From Austropuccinia psidii (Eukaryota; Basidiomycota; Pucciniomycetes; Pucciniales; Sphaerophragmiaceae), in contig JALGQZ010000013.1 of assembly GCA_023105745.1 (NCBI GenBank), positions 22,692,105 through 22,756,104 on the forward strand: a stretch of DNA of 64,000 bases, in the 5' to 3' direction. A program made the position numbers and the translations under genes. The notes under the pieces are model-generated. The model did not search any database, was not told the origin of the DNA, and worked only from the letters and a program-made list of their open reading frames with translations. Positions 35,746 through 48,574 of this stretch are shown here, in pieces. Positions within the stretch are counted from its first letter, which is position 1, and each line of letters begins with the position of its first letter.

Positions 35746-38700
35746 GGGTAAGTGAAACACTTTTTTCTTTCTGATATTGATTTTAATTTCCTTCCTCCAA
35801 CAGATTGGTCAAGCTTAAAAAGGGGTTATTTAAACTGATAAAGCTCAAGCTCTCCAATAATGTTGTAAAAAACCAGTTGAGATAAAGAGGGATGTTGCAA
35901 TGGTTAAGAGAAGATAATTTTTCTGCCACATGATGTGGCAATGAATTGAACTATGTTTCTTCAGGACCTACAGGATGATTCTTCATTATAAAAACTTCTT
36001 TAATTTTCAAACCAAACACTTTCAAATAAATATAAAGCCAATAGGCATGAAACACGTCTTTTTATATTTCTCCAAATTTAAGTACACCTTTTTCTCATTT
36101 CCTATCACCTCTCCCCTTTGATGATTTTTTTCTCCATTTTTCTGTCAAATTTTAATATTTACAACTTCAACAATATGTAGGTAAAAATATGCTTCTCTTA
36201 AAAATTACCCATAATCCGCTTCTCTTTTTCACAGAAACAAAAAAGTGTGTATGTTTTATTATTCCTTCAACCATATCAAATTCACAATTAATCTTTCCAA
36301 AAACACTACTTACTGGTGATGATTCTATATTACTTTAAAGCCAGATCTATTTTAATTTTCCATATTATTTAACATATAGTTTCCCCATAGTACTAAACAA
36401 AGCTACTTGATAAGAACGGATTCTGAAATTTCATTTCCTTAATGATGAAAATGATATTGCATAACCAGCAACTATGTAAGCTCAAGTCACAATAAAATTG
36501 TTTATTTTTAATAAAAAATTTTATGTTTATCTGAAATACACTGAAAGCTTTTGGATGGAATATGGTGATTTAACATAAACCACAGGATTATCAAGTTCCA
36601 AATCATTTTAAATAATCTCCCCATTATGAGTAATCAACTACTCATAATGTGAAATAAATTACCCCTAGTTTTGATATTGAGTAAACCTATTCTTTATGTC
36701 AAATGAACCTATTTTATAAAATATTTTATAGTTCATTTTGAATAAACATAATGAGTTTGATCTAAAATAAACCATGTTAGTGTGATTCAATATGTTATAG
36801 TTGATGGTGATACAATAATGAAGGAAGAATATTATTTGCAAAAAATTACTAAATCCTACTGTTGTGTGGAAATGAAAATTGACTCAGCTTGTCAACCTTT
36901 TTCTCTCACAGAGTAGAATGAAAATTGAGGAATGAATTACTATTCTTCGATGAATATAAGAAGACTCACACAAGAATCACATTTATATGAATTATGATAT
37001 TATCTACAATCGAAGTATGTACCAAGATGAACCTAATATAAGAAATTAGCAACCAGTCATTCAGGCTTTGAAAAAGATTAAACTTCAATTAGGAGAAGTA
37101 AATATTTCAATTCACTTTGACTATCATGATATAGATATTAAATTATCTCATGATAGTTTTTTCCAAAATAGTTATTCATGCTCTTAAAAGGGCTTATATT
37201 GATTTCACAACTTAGCCTTTTTATTCTCATTTTTACTAATTATGATTTGGTCACCATTGTGATGTTTTATAATCGATAATTATCATTTGAATGTTATGAA
37301 TATGATTTATTCCAATAAAGCAGCTCTTGGAAAAAATAGATATAATTTTATATAGATATTGGTATATAATCAGAAAAAAAAATCAAAACTCTCAGAAATT
37401 TCGATTCACTATTATATGGATTTAATCATTTTTGGAAACTATTGGTGCATGATCAAAATCTTGATGTTAACTTTTAAAAGCAAACCTCTCATTTGGGTGC
37501 AAAAAAATATAACAATTTTGAAACATTTTCTCACAATTAATAGCTTCAATTAAAGACTTGTTTATCACTATCATTTTCGGAAAATTTCTTAAATGATCTT
37601 TATTTTAATACAGTAGAATAAAACTAATGGTAAAGCTGATCTGTTTCAAAAAACTCATTCAATTGATAAATTCCAAAAATATGGAATAATATGTATTACT
37701 TAAGTGTAAATTATGTCAAGTACTACTCTTAAGAATTCACCTTCATATATTTGGAAGGAATGATACCCACTAAGTGTAGTTCCGGAGTTGAAAGCTCTGA
37801 ATCACTTTTCCTGTTGGCCTTTAGGGAAGCAATAATATAGTCAAACAGGCTCATTTAAGAATTTATATAGCTGAATATATTAATTGATCTCTAGGGCGTA
37901 TACTACTAAAACTTCTAACAACCTAATGAATTAAATTGGAGAGAATATTCTCATTAGGTAGCTCTCAATAAACTTAGCGATTTTACTCAAATTGTTTGAG
38001 CTATACTTATAAGTATGTTTAACTTATGTTCTGAAAGTAGAACTTTTTACTAACCTTTGCTTAAATTTATTTTGATGAACATTGATTTAGTCCACATTCA
38101 TGTAAGACATAAGCACTTTAAAGTTGAGTCTAATTCCAATAATATATTCACAAAACATTACTACCAATTTTTTCAAAAATGAAACAGTTAAGGCCAAAAA
38201 TGTAGCTGTTCACTTTCTACAAGTTTTTCACACTCAATTATATTTCCATAAGCTCCAAATTATCATTTCCTCTTGGAAAAAATTCTTTATTTAGATTGTC
38301 TGTTTCTAAAGAGAAAAAATGTAAATATATTTTATGGTCATAATTTATGGCCATTTTCTATTCTTTTTGATTAAGAGAAATAATTGTGAGAGTAATGTAA
38401 ATCAACTTGAAAACCTAATTTCTGTCCCTTATTATAAAAAATTATTATTCTCATTCTCAATAGCTGCAAATGTTTGAATATCATTAAGGGAACACACCTT
38501 TTGAGTGGGAAATCTGTCAAATTTGAGAAATAAATATTTCCATTAATGTCACTGTGAGAATTTTTCTCTGGTATGAGTTCTTTAATATCTATACAAAAAC
38601 TCATCATATATTATCCAGCTATTGGATTCAATCATAATCGGGTTTAACTTTGATATTTAATAAGAGCATTTCCAATACAAAACCAAGAGGTCTACAATTC

Positions 38701-39300
38701 TGTATATTATCATATTAATTGATGCATTTAGAAGTGATAGTTTTCAAAATTAACCTCTATGGATTTTATTTGGGGTTTTGAGGCTTATTTTTGAGTTTGA
38801 ATTAATCTTATTTTGAACTTTTATGAAAGTATTCTCAAACATTTTTTCAACCCAGGTCCACTGGTTCGGTGTGACCCTTTTTAAGGTAAAGTTAGAAACT
38901 ACTCATTCTTGAATCTTCAGTAACTTATTATTATAAGAAGCTTAGTTATTAAAGAGCCGAGATTATTTTAGGGCCTATTTATTCAAATGAAACCTACATG
39001 AAATGGATTAAATCATTTTACAGAAATATCTACTCTCAGGTTATCAATCATTGTAAAAATAATAATATGTTTGGCTGTCCAATTTTCTACAAGGTGCTTT
39101 CATCAGCTTGATGAAGAACATAAATTATTGAATAAATTCTTATTTCAGAATTTTCTGATACACAGGGATCTAATAAGCTGAAATGGAGGTATTTTGAAAT
39201 AAGTACCAATTGCTAAACCAACATTATTTCTTATTCTTCAATGGTATTTCTGTTTAGTCTTATCCTCATGTCAAGTTTACCGTGAAGTTTTTATTTTATT
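35746..39300. other. Anonymous AT-rich DNA
   Basis: No recognised gene. The plus strand near 37,040-37,165 has a short coding-like run (VIQALKKIKLQLGEVNIS and following) between stops, without a known family. Nothing else stands out. Confidence 0.35.
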
Positions 39301-41340
39301 CCTTCTTATCTATTTTTTTGATGTGATTTTCATATTTTACTAGGTATGTTTCCCAAACATATTTTTCGAATATCAATTTTATCATTGTATCATTGTTTGT
39401 TTTTTTATTACTTTATTTAGGTTTCAATGTTCTTTTTTTGATTTTCAGTTATTCTAAATAATTGATTTTGCTTTTTTTATATTAGTCTTAATTTAACTCC
39501 AATTTCATTTAATTTTATTCTGATTTTATGTCAATTTGTTCCAAATTTATTTTTATCTTTTAATTTTATTTCAATTAAAATATTATTTTAATTTTTTCTT
39601 CTTTTTTTCCGATTTTAATAACATTTATTACTGTCAGCCTTTGACCCAAAACCAGATCACAAGAATGAAATTCAAAAGTACCATAAACATGGTACATGAG
39701 AAGGAGTAGGGCCATAAACACAAACTTTAGAACCTAAAAGGGTTAGTTTGTACATGTAACCATCTGAAGTAGGAAACCTTCCCCTCTCAGAAAATATTAT
39801 TTTTATTCCTAAACAATAAGAATTACCCAAGTTGTTGAGGTTGTAAGCGTTTCTGAGCATAAACCTTAATCTTCACCTCCAATCTAAAATTTATATTTTG
39901 GATAACAGATTCACAAAGTGAGTTAACTTATTAAATCTCTTGAGGAGGTCTATCCAATGGTACAATCTTCAAAACTGTACCACCACTGGGTCAGAAATCA
40001 TAAAACAAATACTATTTGTCAAACCTGGAAAAATGATACCATTTTTTCCCCTCCCATCGAGCTTCCACAGTTTTGATGGGAGAAGTTTCAAGTAGAATTT
40101 CTTCTGGAATTACTACAGTAGGGCTACATAAAAATGTAACCCTTACTCCTTTATCTTACATAAATCAAATGTTAGTTGTGCTTTTCTCTCAAAAAAAGAA
40201 ATAGACTCTTTTACAGAGAATGAAAAATACTTTGAACCTGTAAAACTTTGACATAATTAATCAAAAGTGGTTTATTAGTGTAACTCCTTGTAGAGATACT
40301 GTGTGGCTGAAATTTGAGCCACTTTTGAGCTCTGTATTTTCAAAACCGACAAAGCTATTGACTATTTAAGGTTACAATACCACACAAAGTATTATTGTAG
40401 GATGCTATCTCATGAAATTGAATTATGAGGTTTCAAAGCCTCCAAAAGGCTGTTCATAGGTTTATTAATCATAATTTGGATAAAAAATTACCTCAACTGC
40501 CTGCACAGGGTGGTACTATGGGATACTCTCCCATATAATTGAATTATGAGTCATCAAAGCTATTCAGAAGATGATTAAGCTTTGATTACTCATAAACTGA
40601 CTAATAAGAGGTCCCAAAAAATATTTTGTACATCTTCTGAAGTATTAGAAGAATCAGGAAGGGTATGGAAGGTTTTCAGAATACGTTTTCTACCTTGTAT
40701 GGGGTGGAAATGGCAACTTGTGGTCCCAAAGCCACAATTCAGATCATGACAAGGCTGTATTGAGCCTGTGAGCCCACAATTAAGCCAGAGGAATGAAGAG
40801 TTTCACTATTTTTTCGCTTAAAAAGGTGTATAACCTCCAAAAACCCTGGAGTAAGATAAAAAGAGGTCTTCTTCTCACCAAAATAATGAATCTTCTTATT
40901 TTTATTGGAATTCTTGCAAGATAACGCTGTCAAAAACAGAAGTACTCTTAGAATTGACCAGATATAGTTATAGTATTAGTTATTTTGGTGCTTATTATCA
41001 TAATAAAACCAATAATTAGGGAAACCACGTTTTTCAATAGACTCATCATCACTATATTGCTATAATGGATCCCTTTCAGCTTATTTAATAGTATTAATTT
41101 CATGTAACACTCATAGTTATAGCTTTTTTATTACCATATTTTAGAGTCATCCTGACAGTTACAGTCTAACTCAACCATAAATAATTGAAAAACCCCAAAA
41201 AAAATTAAATTAAGATAAAATTTCAACAAAATACATCCAAAATCAACATAAAATTGAAATAAAATTAAATAAAAGAACCATGTTTGATTGAAAAAAATAC
41301 AAAAATTAAAATAGAAAAAGTTCATAAAATGTTATTTCTC
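39301..41340. repeat. Region with weak inverted T-rich / A-rich ends
   Basis: A T-rich stretch (39,301-39,630) is mirrored by an A-rich stretch (41,150-41,335). Read as reverse complement, the right side shares a TTAATTTTATTTCAATTTTATG-like segment, and about 110-130 bases inward both sides reach an ACTGTCAG word (39,630 and, reversed, 41,160). The 1.5 kb between them is somewhat GC-richer. This could be a decayed inverted-repeat element, but the low complexity makes chance likeness possible. Confidence 0.25.
40385..40615. repeat. Imperfect tandem duplication, period about 121 bp
   Basis: Unit one starts near 40,385 and unit two near 40,506. Both contain ATTGAATTATGAG followed by a TCAAAGC segment, an AG-rich segment, a TTTATTAATCATAA or TTTGATTACTCATAA segment, and a similar lead-in with GGATGCTATCTCAT versus GGATACTCTCCCAT. 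Confidence 0.5.
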
Positions 41341-44300
41341 TTTAAGATCCAAAGCTCACCTGATGATTATTTGGGTTTTTTCTCAATTTTATTTTTGAAA
41401 GATTATCAACATTTGAAATAATTAAGAATATTGGAAAAGAGAAATTGAAATTTCATGAGATACACAGCTGAGATGAGGGGTGTGGGAGGTTTAGTAATAT
41501 AAGGGGACTTTAAAGACTGAAAGGTTCAATATTTTGAGGTTTAAATGTAGATAATTTGCAAAAAAGCAATTTAAAACAATGATGGAGTGTGCTAAATACA
41601 ATTGAACAATGAGAACAAAAATTCAAATGAATTTTTACACAGACCAGATTGTGCTATTGCAAGAGTTATGAAGCTCTATATGCAAGTGAGGCTCAATGGA
41701 AAAAGAACTTTGATAAGAAAAACTCTTTATTACGTGGAAGTAACATGATATACGTATAAGGGCTTGTTTGAGTGATAAAAAATCATTCATTTCTCTTTAA
41801 TATCTTGTATAATAAAGAGAATGGTACAGATGTTTGAAGTAAAAAGCAACTTTTCTGAGTTATTTATATTCATGACTAAACTTTTACCTCCAGAATCCTT
41901 TACTAATGATATATTTAAAATAAATATGGGGTATGAGCAATGAATAAAACAAATATAATTAATTGATCAGAACAAAATTTAAGGTGGTGTAGATACCTCT
42001 TTGAAGGTATGTAGACTATTTTAGAAAACTTAGAAATTGAACTTGGGATGGATGATTGGGGTGGAAGAAAATGGTTTTTTATCTAGATTTCTCTTTATAA
42101 ATTGAATGTTTTATTTCCAAAAAACGTTTACATAGAAAAGCTTTACAATTTTGGGCACATTCAAATAGGTAAATTATTGAAAGTACAAAATACATTGGAA
42201 TCCTTGTGAAATTTCTTCACATAGTTCTTTGAAAGAACTTTACTTCCAATTTATAAATAGCATCTATTGAAAGATTCATGGTATTAGTCAGAAATGTATA
42301 TTTAATAGATTAGTAAAAAAATAAAAATCATGGGAAAGCTCTATTACTCTATTTTGATTGAGTAAGATTCTGAATGGTCTGAATGGTCAAACCTTCAGCC
42401 AAGAGTATCTGAAATTCTATTTCAAGGCTAAAGCTAAGTTCAATACTCAGTATTACAGAAGCTTAGATGTGCTACCCCTTTTGTAGGGATAGCCTTTATT
42501 CTCGTTTATTTGAAAACAATGAAATTATTAGAATCTAAGATACCTGGAATGTTCATTTTGTTTATTTTCTTAGCAAGGGCTTCTAGGACTATTTTAATTT
42601 CCAAATATGGTTTCTGGTTCTGGGAATTATACCTGGGTTAATTTGATACATGGGATATTTTACTTATTTATTCTGAAGCTTAGTAATATATAGTTTCAAA
42701 TGGGAAAAATTACAAATAAGATAGTTGTCATACTACCTAGTCCTATGGTACAGGTGGATGAGCAGCTCTCTTATGGAAAAAGATATATACTAAACTATTA
42801 TTTGATCAAAATGGGTAAATTTGGTTTGTTTCAGGTTAGCTAATTACTCAAAAAAATGCTCAAATAAAGTTTATCTCAAACTTTATACCCTGTTTTAGTT
42901 GTGTGGTCACCTTTAAGCTTCAAAAGTTCCAGTTGAAAATCAATAAATTAATTATCCTTAAGCAAGTGTTTAAATCCAAAAAAAATCCAAAATTCTAACT
43001 TCTTGAGAGTTCACTTATTCTATATATTTTTATTCTTCAAAAACAAATATTAAGAAATAGATCTTTAGTTTTTAATTGTATTTTCATAGCCTATTTTGTT
43101 TTAGTTTTGAGGATAAATTTTCAAATGATTCAGAATATAATTTCAAATTTTAACTAATATTAATAGTTATGTTCAAAGATGAGTGAAAATTTACTCAAGT
43201 TTATTTTTTTCTTCCTATTTTTTTCACTTAAAAATGACCAATTATGGAACAAATCCAAATCTCTCTTCTTTTTCTCTGAGATATTCCCAATCAAATCAGC
43301 TCAAAGCAAAAAAGGATTAATCCCCAATTTTTATTTTTCTGATTGTGTATTTTTGAGAAAAATAACTTTATTGCTTGCAAGAAATTATATACAAATGAAT
43401 TCTACGCGAATTTTTTAAAAAGAAAATGAGTAGAAAGATTTTGAGTTTTTCTTAAGTATTAAACCAACATATATATTTCTTCAGGCTAAAACTGAATCCA
43501 ATAAACTGGACTTTTGTTTTAATAAAAATGATTAAGTAAGAATGAATTAGCTATATGAGGGGAAAGGATTTTTCTTTTTTACATGGAATCGCACAGATTT
43601 GACTAAAAGACTGTTCCCCTCTTATTTTGTTTTCTAATTTTCCAATCATTATTATTTAACTTATCAATGTTCCAAAATCATGGCAACACATTAATCATAT
43701 TCAGCTTAGTCTTCTTTCAAAATTTCACATATTGGGAGAAAGGAATGTAAGAATATGGGTTCTGGAAAACCCATGGAAACTCGTATTGAAAACACATAAA
43801 GAGCCTGTTTCTTTCAAAAGCCTTTCCAGCCCAAAATTTGAGGGATTCTTAATTCTTGTTGGCCATAATTGTTTATTGGTGTGTTGTTAAGATCCCAAAT
43901 TTGTTTCATTATTTTTTGTCAATTTTCTTTGAATTTTCCAGTTGGGCAAAATGGTCAAATTATTTCATTAATTTGTTTAAAAAAGTTCCAAATTATGAAT
44001 TTTTCCACTCTTTTATCAAATAAAAGGGGGGAAGCTTTGATAAAAATGAGCCAGAAGCCCATATTCTGGGCATTTTATTTGCCAGTTACAATCAAATCCA
44101 CAAAAAGGGTCTTATTTCAAAACATTATTTGAATATTGGGAATATGATTATATGCAAGTCCAAACAGATAAGATCCATTTATTCGTGTGGAAAATCATTA
44201 AATTAAAGACTAAGGGGGATTCAAACAATAACAAAAACTGACATAGGGGATAAACGTTGTATATAAAAAAACTTAAAAAGTAATTTCAATCTGAATCAAA

Positions 44301-45201
44301 TTCTAGGAAAGTGTGTTTTATTGACAAATAAGAGCAATATTGGACAATATTAAAAATCTACTCTTCTTAAATACTTCTTCCCACCCCACAACCTGTGGTC
44401 AAGAATGAAATTACAAGCTTAAAGTAATGGGGGACAGGTAAACATTTCAAATTATCATATGCAAGGGGAAAAATGAGGTAAGCCGTCCAAAAACCAGATT
44501 AAAATAGTTGGATTGTCATTTTGAGGACAGATATAAGGGTAAAAGAATAAATATTTTACTTTTTAATAGTAAATACTGGTCTTTGAATCATTATGTGAAA
44601 TTTCAACTCCCATATCAGGCCTGGACGTTGACTTTCTATTTAAAGCTTGGCCAAGATCTTGATACCACTCAACCATTTTGAAATAAGAGCTTACTGAGGG
44701 TATCAAGGTACTCATGGCTTCATTAAGGGCCTTATTATTTTGAATCTATGAAACCAAAGTCACCCCTGACATCAGCCCCTTGATATTTTCTCTTTTAAGT
44801 GTAATTATATACTTTTCTATAGCCACAGTTTCTATCACCCTGTAGAATGATTTTCTTGAAGGTGTATTTCAAAATGAAATATTTTGCAAGTATTCTGAGC
44901 CAGGTACCTAAGAATAATAGCTTAAATAAATTAATCAAGCTTGAAATAACCAGAAATTTGTACATTAAAATTAATTATAAACTCACAAAAGGCTTGGTGC
45001 ATTAATCAATTTTGTGATAATTCATTTTAAAGTCCTCACAGATTAAAACAATTGCATCATGGATCTTTGAAGTGGTTGAAGGCTTGAAGGACTATCTTCA
45101 TTTTGTTCTTCTGCTATTGGTGTAGGGTTTTTATATGAAGAAATTAGTCAAATAAGACTAGTTTACTATCACTTTCCTCCAAAATAAAAAAGAGAAAGAG
45201 A
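41341..45201. other. Anonymous AT-rich DNA
   Basis: No recognised gene, RNA or repeat copy. Frames of 79 and 87 codons at 43,179-43,418 and 43,869-44,132 are dominated by Phe, Leu, Ile and Lys, as expected of AT-rich noncoding DNA. Confidence 0.35.
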
Positions 45202-45206
45202 AAGTT

Positions 45207-46936
45207 TGTGAGCCTTAGAATAATTTTTATATACCAAAAGGAGCACAAAATTAAACCCAAGTTATAATTGATAATGATAATTCTTTTTAGCTATAAAAAT
45301 ATAATTAATAATTCAACTTAATGATAAAATAAAAAAAAATGTAAAAAATATTTTTATTTGAGGAAAAAATGAAGAATAAGTTTTCAACAAAAGTCTTATA
45401 AATAAGATAGTTTTTGTAAGTTTAATAGTAATCATTATAGATTTATTCCCAATAAATAAATACAAAATATTATTTCATCATTGTACCCCTCATTAGATTC
45501 TAGGTGGGGTCACCTCGCAGTGAAAGTTATGTAACTAAACTCTGAATAAGCTTGAATTGAGCTTTGAGTACTTTCTGTAGTAGAATCTGAAAACCCTCCA
45601 GAATATAATTTGATTCACACCACATGTCATTTGATCAATCAATTTTTGTGCTAAACTCTAGTTTTGGTATGTAATTCAAGATTTATGAGGAACTGAAGTA
45701 TTTTTAATGGAAATGTCAGAATATTCATGTGTATTACATAGTGCACTTAAGCTTACATATGAGTTATTGAGAATGATAGTTATGTACTGTAGCCTTTATA
45801 TTGAATTAAGTTGTCAAAAATTTAAGTCTAATACATTATAAGGAAATAAAGAAAGAATAAATTGGAAATATTAAATTTGGGGGGAAGAATCTTGGGTCCA
45901 AGGGTGCCACACTCCCCTGAATTTCCTTCTGGAAGTATTGGGAGGTTGAAATCCACATAAGGATTCCTTATTTTTGGCCAGGTAGTGAAACACAGTTTCT
46001 ATGACTCAATTGATGATGACATTTCAATACCAACCAGGGAAGTATTGAACATTTCCCAGAGGGTGAAAGAACCCATAGGTTGGCACAAACCTCCTCAAAG
46101 AAGCTTTAACTATCCAAAAGGGCCCTTACATGCATTCTGATGTCTTTTGGATGCTCCCAAACAGCTAGTAATATAGTAATGGCTGGCTTATAGGAATAAA
46201 ATGGCTACAATCAGCCCTTTTTGGTTCAAAAAAGGGTTCAATGATGCCATAATTTGCTTATATTTTTAAATAGAGATTCTCATGAGTTATGAGAGAAAAT
46301 TTCAATTTTTCGGGAAGATAATTATTGGCTATAAAAAAAATCTTCTTTTCCCCATCTTTTCTTTTCATGTTATAATTTTTTCCTTTTTTAATTAGTTTGA
46401 ACATTGTTAAGCTACTCCTTAAAATATTGAAACCAAAATGCTTCAATAATCATCATACCTTTATCCATTTGAAAAAAACCTTATATTAATATTTTCTGAC
46501 TTTTTTTAATCATTTTTACACTTGAACCACTGAAAAGTGAATGAAAGCATCTTTTATCACTGTTAACCTTTTCGCTTTGTTTTCAAATTAACTCTGATAA
46601 CTTTTTGGAATGCTTTCTCTTTGATATTTTTTATAGATACTATTTTCTCATATTGATTTCCTGAATCTCTTTTCTTTCTTAATTCAATTCAAAATTTCTC
46701 TTGAAGAAATTTCTTTTCTAGCAATAAATATATCTTGTAGAGTATTTTTGGTAAAACAATCACTGTATATATAGCTTTATTGTTTTATGCTAAAAAACAT
46801 TAAATCCATAACTTTGGAATATTTTTCTCATAAAGCTTCTGAAATTACCATTTCTGCTGTATTTTTATCTTATACAAATGTTGAGGACAGGAAAAACACT
46901 TTATTTCTCATCAAAGTTTCATATCCAAACTTCACA
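45207..46936 (+). mobile_element. Family A solo LTR, copy A7
   Basis: A 1.73-kb LTR, plus orientation, starting TGTGAGCCTTAG and ending AACTTCACA. The target duplication is AAAGT at 45,201-45,205 and 46,937-46,941, with one extra T between the left copy and the LTR start. It aligns throughout with A5. It keeps a TATAAAA box at 46,330 and a minus-strand open frame of 62 codons (46,258-46,446) homologous to the frame in A5. Confidence 0.85.
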
Positions 46937-46941
46937 AAAGT

Positions 46942-47499
46942 ATTATATACAGAAGTATAAATTCTCAATTACTGGAAATTTTCAGTTATAAAGCTATCAA
47001 TTTAATCATATAATCAGTTATATGAGATTAAGAACAAGATTTTTCATCAATTTTATTAAAACAATTATTCAATTACCAAAAATATTAAGGCAAGGGTACT
47101 ATTGATCTTTTTGAGCCAATAATACCAAAGAAAGGGCTTTTCTTTCACAATAATTCTGAATGGAATAAAAAATATTGAGAAATATCCTTAAAGAAGAATA
47201 AAATTCAAAAGAAAGTCTCTTATAAGAAATTTAGAGGAAAATTGAGCATAAGAAGAATTTATAAATGTAATATTTATAAAATTGATAGAAACAAATGTAT
47301 TTATGTCAGAAAATGATAAAAAAACTTCTGAAAAGAAATAAATCCTCAAATCAAGATTCAAAAACCTCCAAAAAATTTATAATTAAATAGCTCAAGGTTT
47401 TTTAGTAAGCTTAAAAAGAGTACTTGTGGATTTACAGCAATAAATTGGAAATTGAAATAATATAAACTCTAAGTATTAAGCTGATATTTGGATATTAAT
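46942..47499. other. AT-rich spacer
   Basis: No gene seen. Part of this stretch may be the decayed left end of the truncated LTR that follows, but the likeness is too weak to set a boundary. Confidence 0.3.
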
Positions 47500-48545
47500 A
47501 TTTATGATTTCATGTCTTTCAATAATCCAGAGAGTTCTAAATATTCAAAATATGTAATAATACCTTCATAATATCTCTTAATGGTATACTAGTAGAAATT
47601 TCTAACATTGAAGTGATTTTTTTGAAAAAAAAAGATATTAGGCTTCTTTGTAAGTATAAAGCAGCTCACAGGGGAATGAAAATTATTTAACTAAAGAGCT
47701 TATTGGTAATAAGCCATCCTCCTCATTGTTCTTTATGACTACATCACTTGTTGTCACCTAAAATTATCATGATTACTTAGTTATTAGATTTTACATGGAT
47801 AAAAACCCATTTATGGTTAGGAAATCATGTATTTAACCCAGTAAATCTTCTTTCATTTAAAAATGAAGTTTCTTTTTATTAAAGGAGAAATTTTATTATA
47901 AATTTGTTCCAAGGCTGTAGCATATTTGATTTTGTGAAGATTCAGTGTTTCACATGGAATCATCAAAACTGGACTGAAAAGAAATATTTGAATTGAAATT
48001 AATAAGTAACAAGTATTTTGTTTTTTATTCCTTATTTCTACCTTCTCAATTGTACCTGAGAGCTTTAGGGAAATTAATCAAAAAATTTAGCTTGAATGAG
48101 TTTGTGAGGTTTTACCTCATTTCTCATGTGATGCAGGAAAATAGTATAGTAACAGCTGGCTTAACTGAGGTAATTGTATAAATACTAGCCCAGAAAAGGT
48201 TTCAGTTTATCCTTGTTTGGGCTTATTTATGGTAAATAATGATAATTTGAAATGGATTTAGTATTTAAAGGTGTTCATTACCTTATTTCCACATCAAAAT
48301 AGCAGCTTATTTTCTATCTTCATATCATTTAATAGTATTTATCCTTAGTAAAAATCTTCTTAAACAGTTTTGATAGACTTATTGGGAATGGATCAACCAT
48401 GGATCTAAGCTCTATATCTGGCTATGCCTAGGAGGCCTCAAAAGCTGGGTTCCATAGCTCTTTTTGATTTATTTTGTATTCCTTGACTTTTTTCACATAA
48501 AGATATTAATTAAGCCTTTAGGACTGAAATCTACTACAGGTGTAA
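47500..48545 (-). mobile_element. Truncated family A LTR, copy A9
   Basis: A diverged minus-oriented copy. The segment from about 47,643 (GGCTTCTTTG and CAGCTCACAGGGG) to about 48,528 (a CTACAGGTGTA segment) aligns with 980-1,870 in copy A1 with nearly the same length. The roughly 430 bases that should follow on the right are missing, and the sequence passes directly into the integrase remnant of Gypsy II. Confidence 0.65.
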
Positions 48546-48574
48546 AAATATTGAATTCTGAAGCTCTACAAGCT

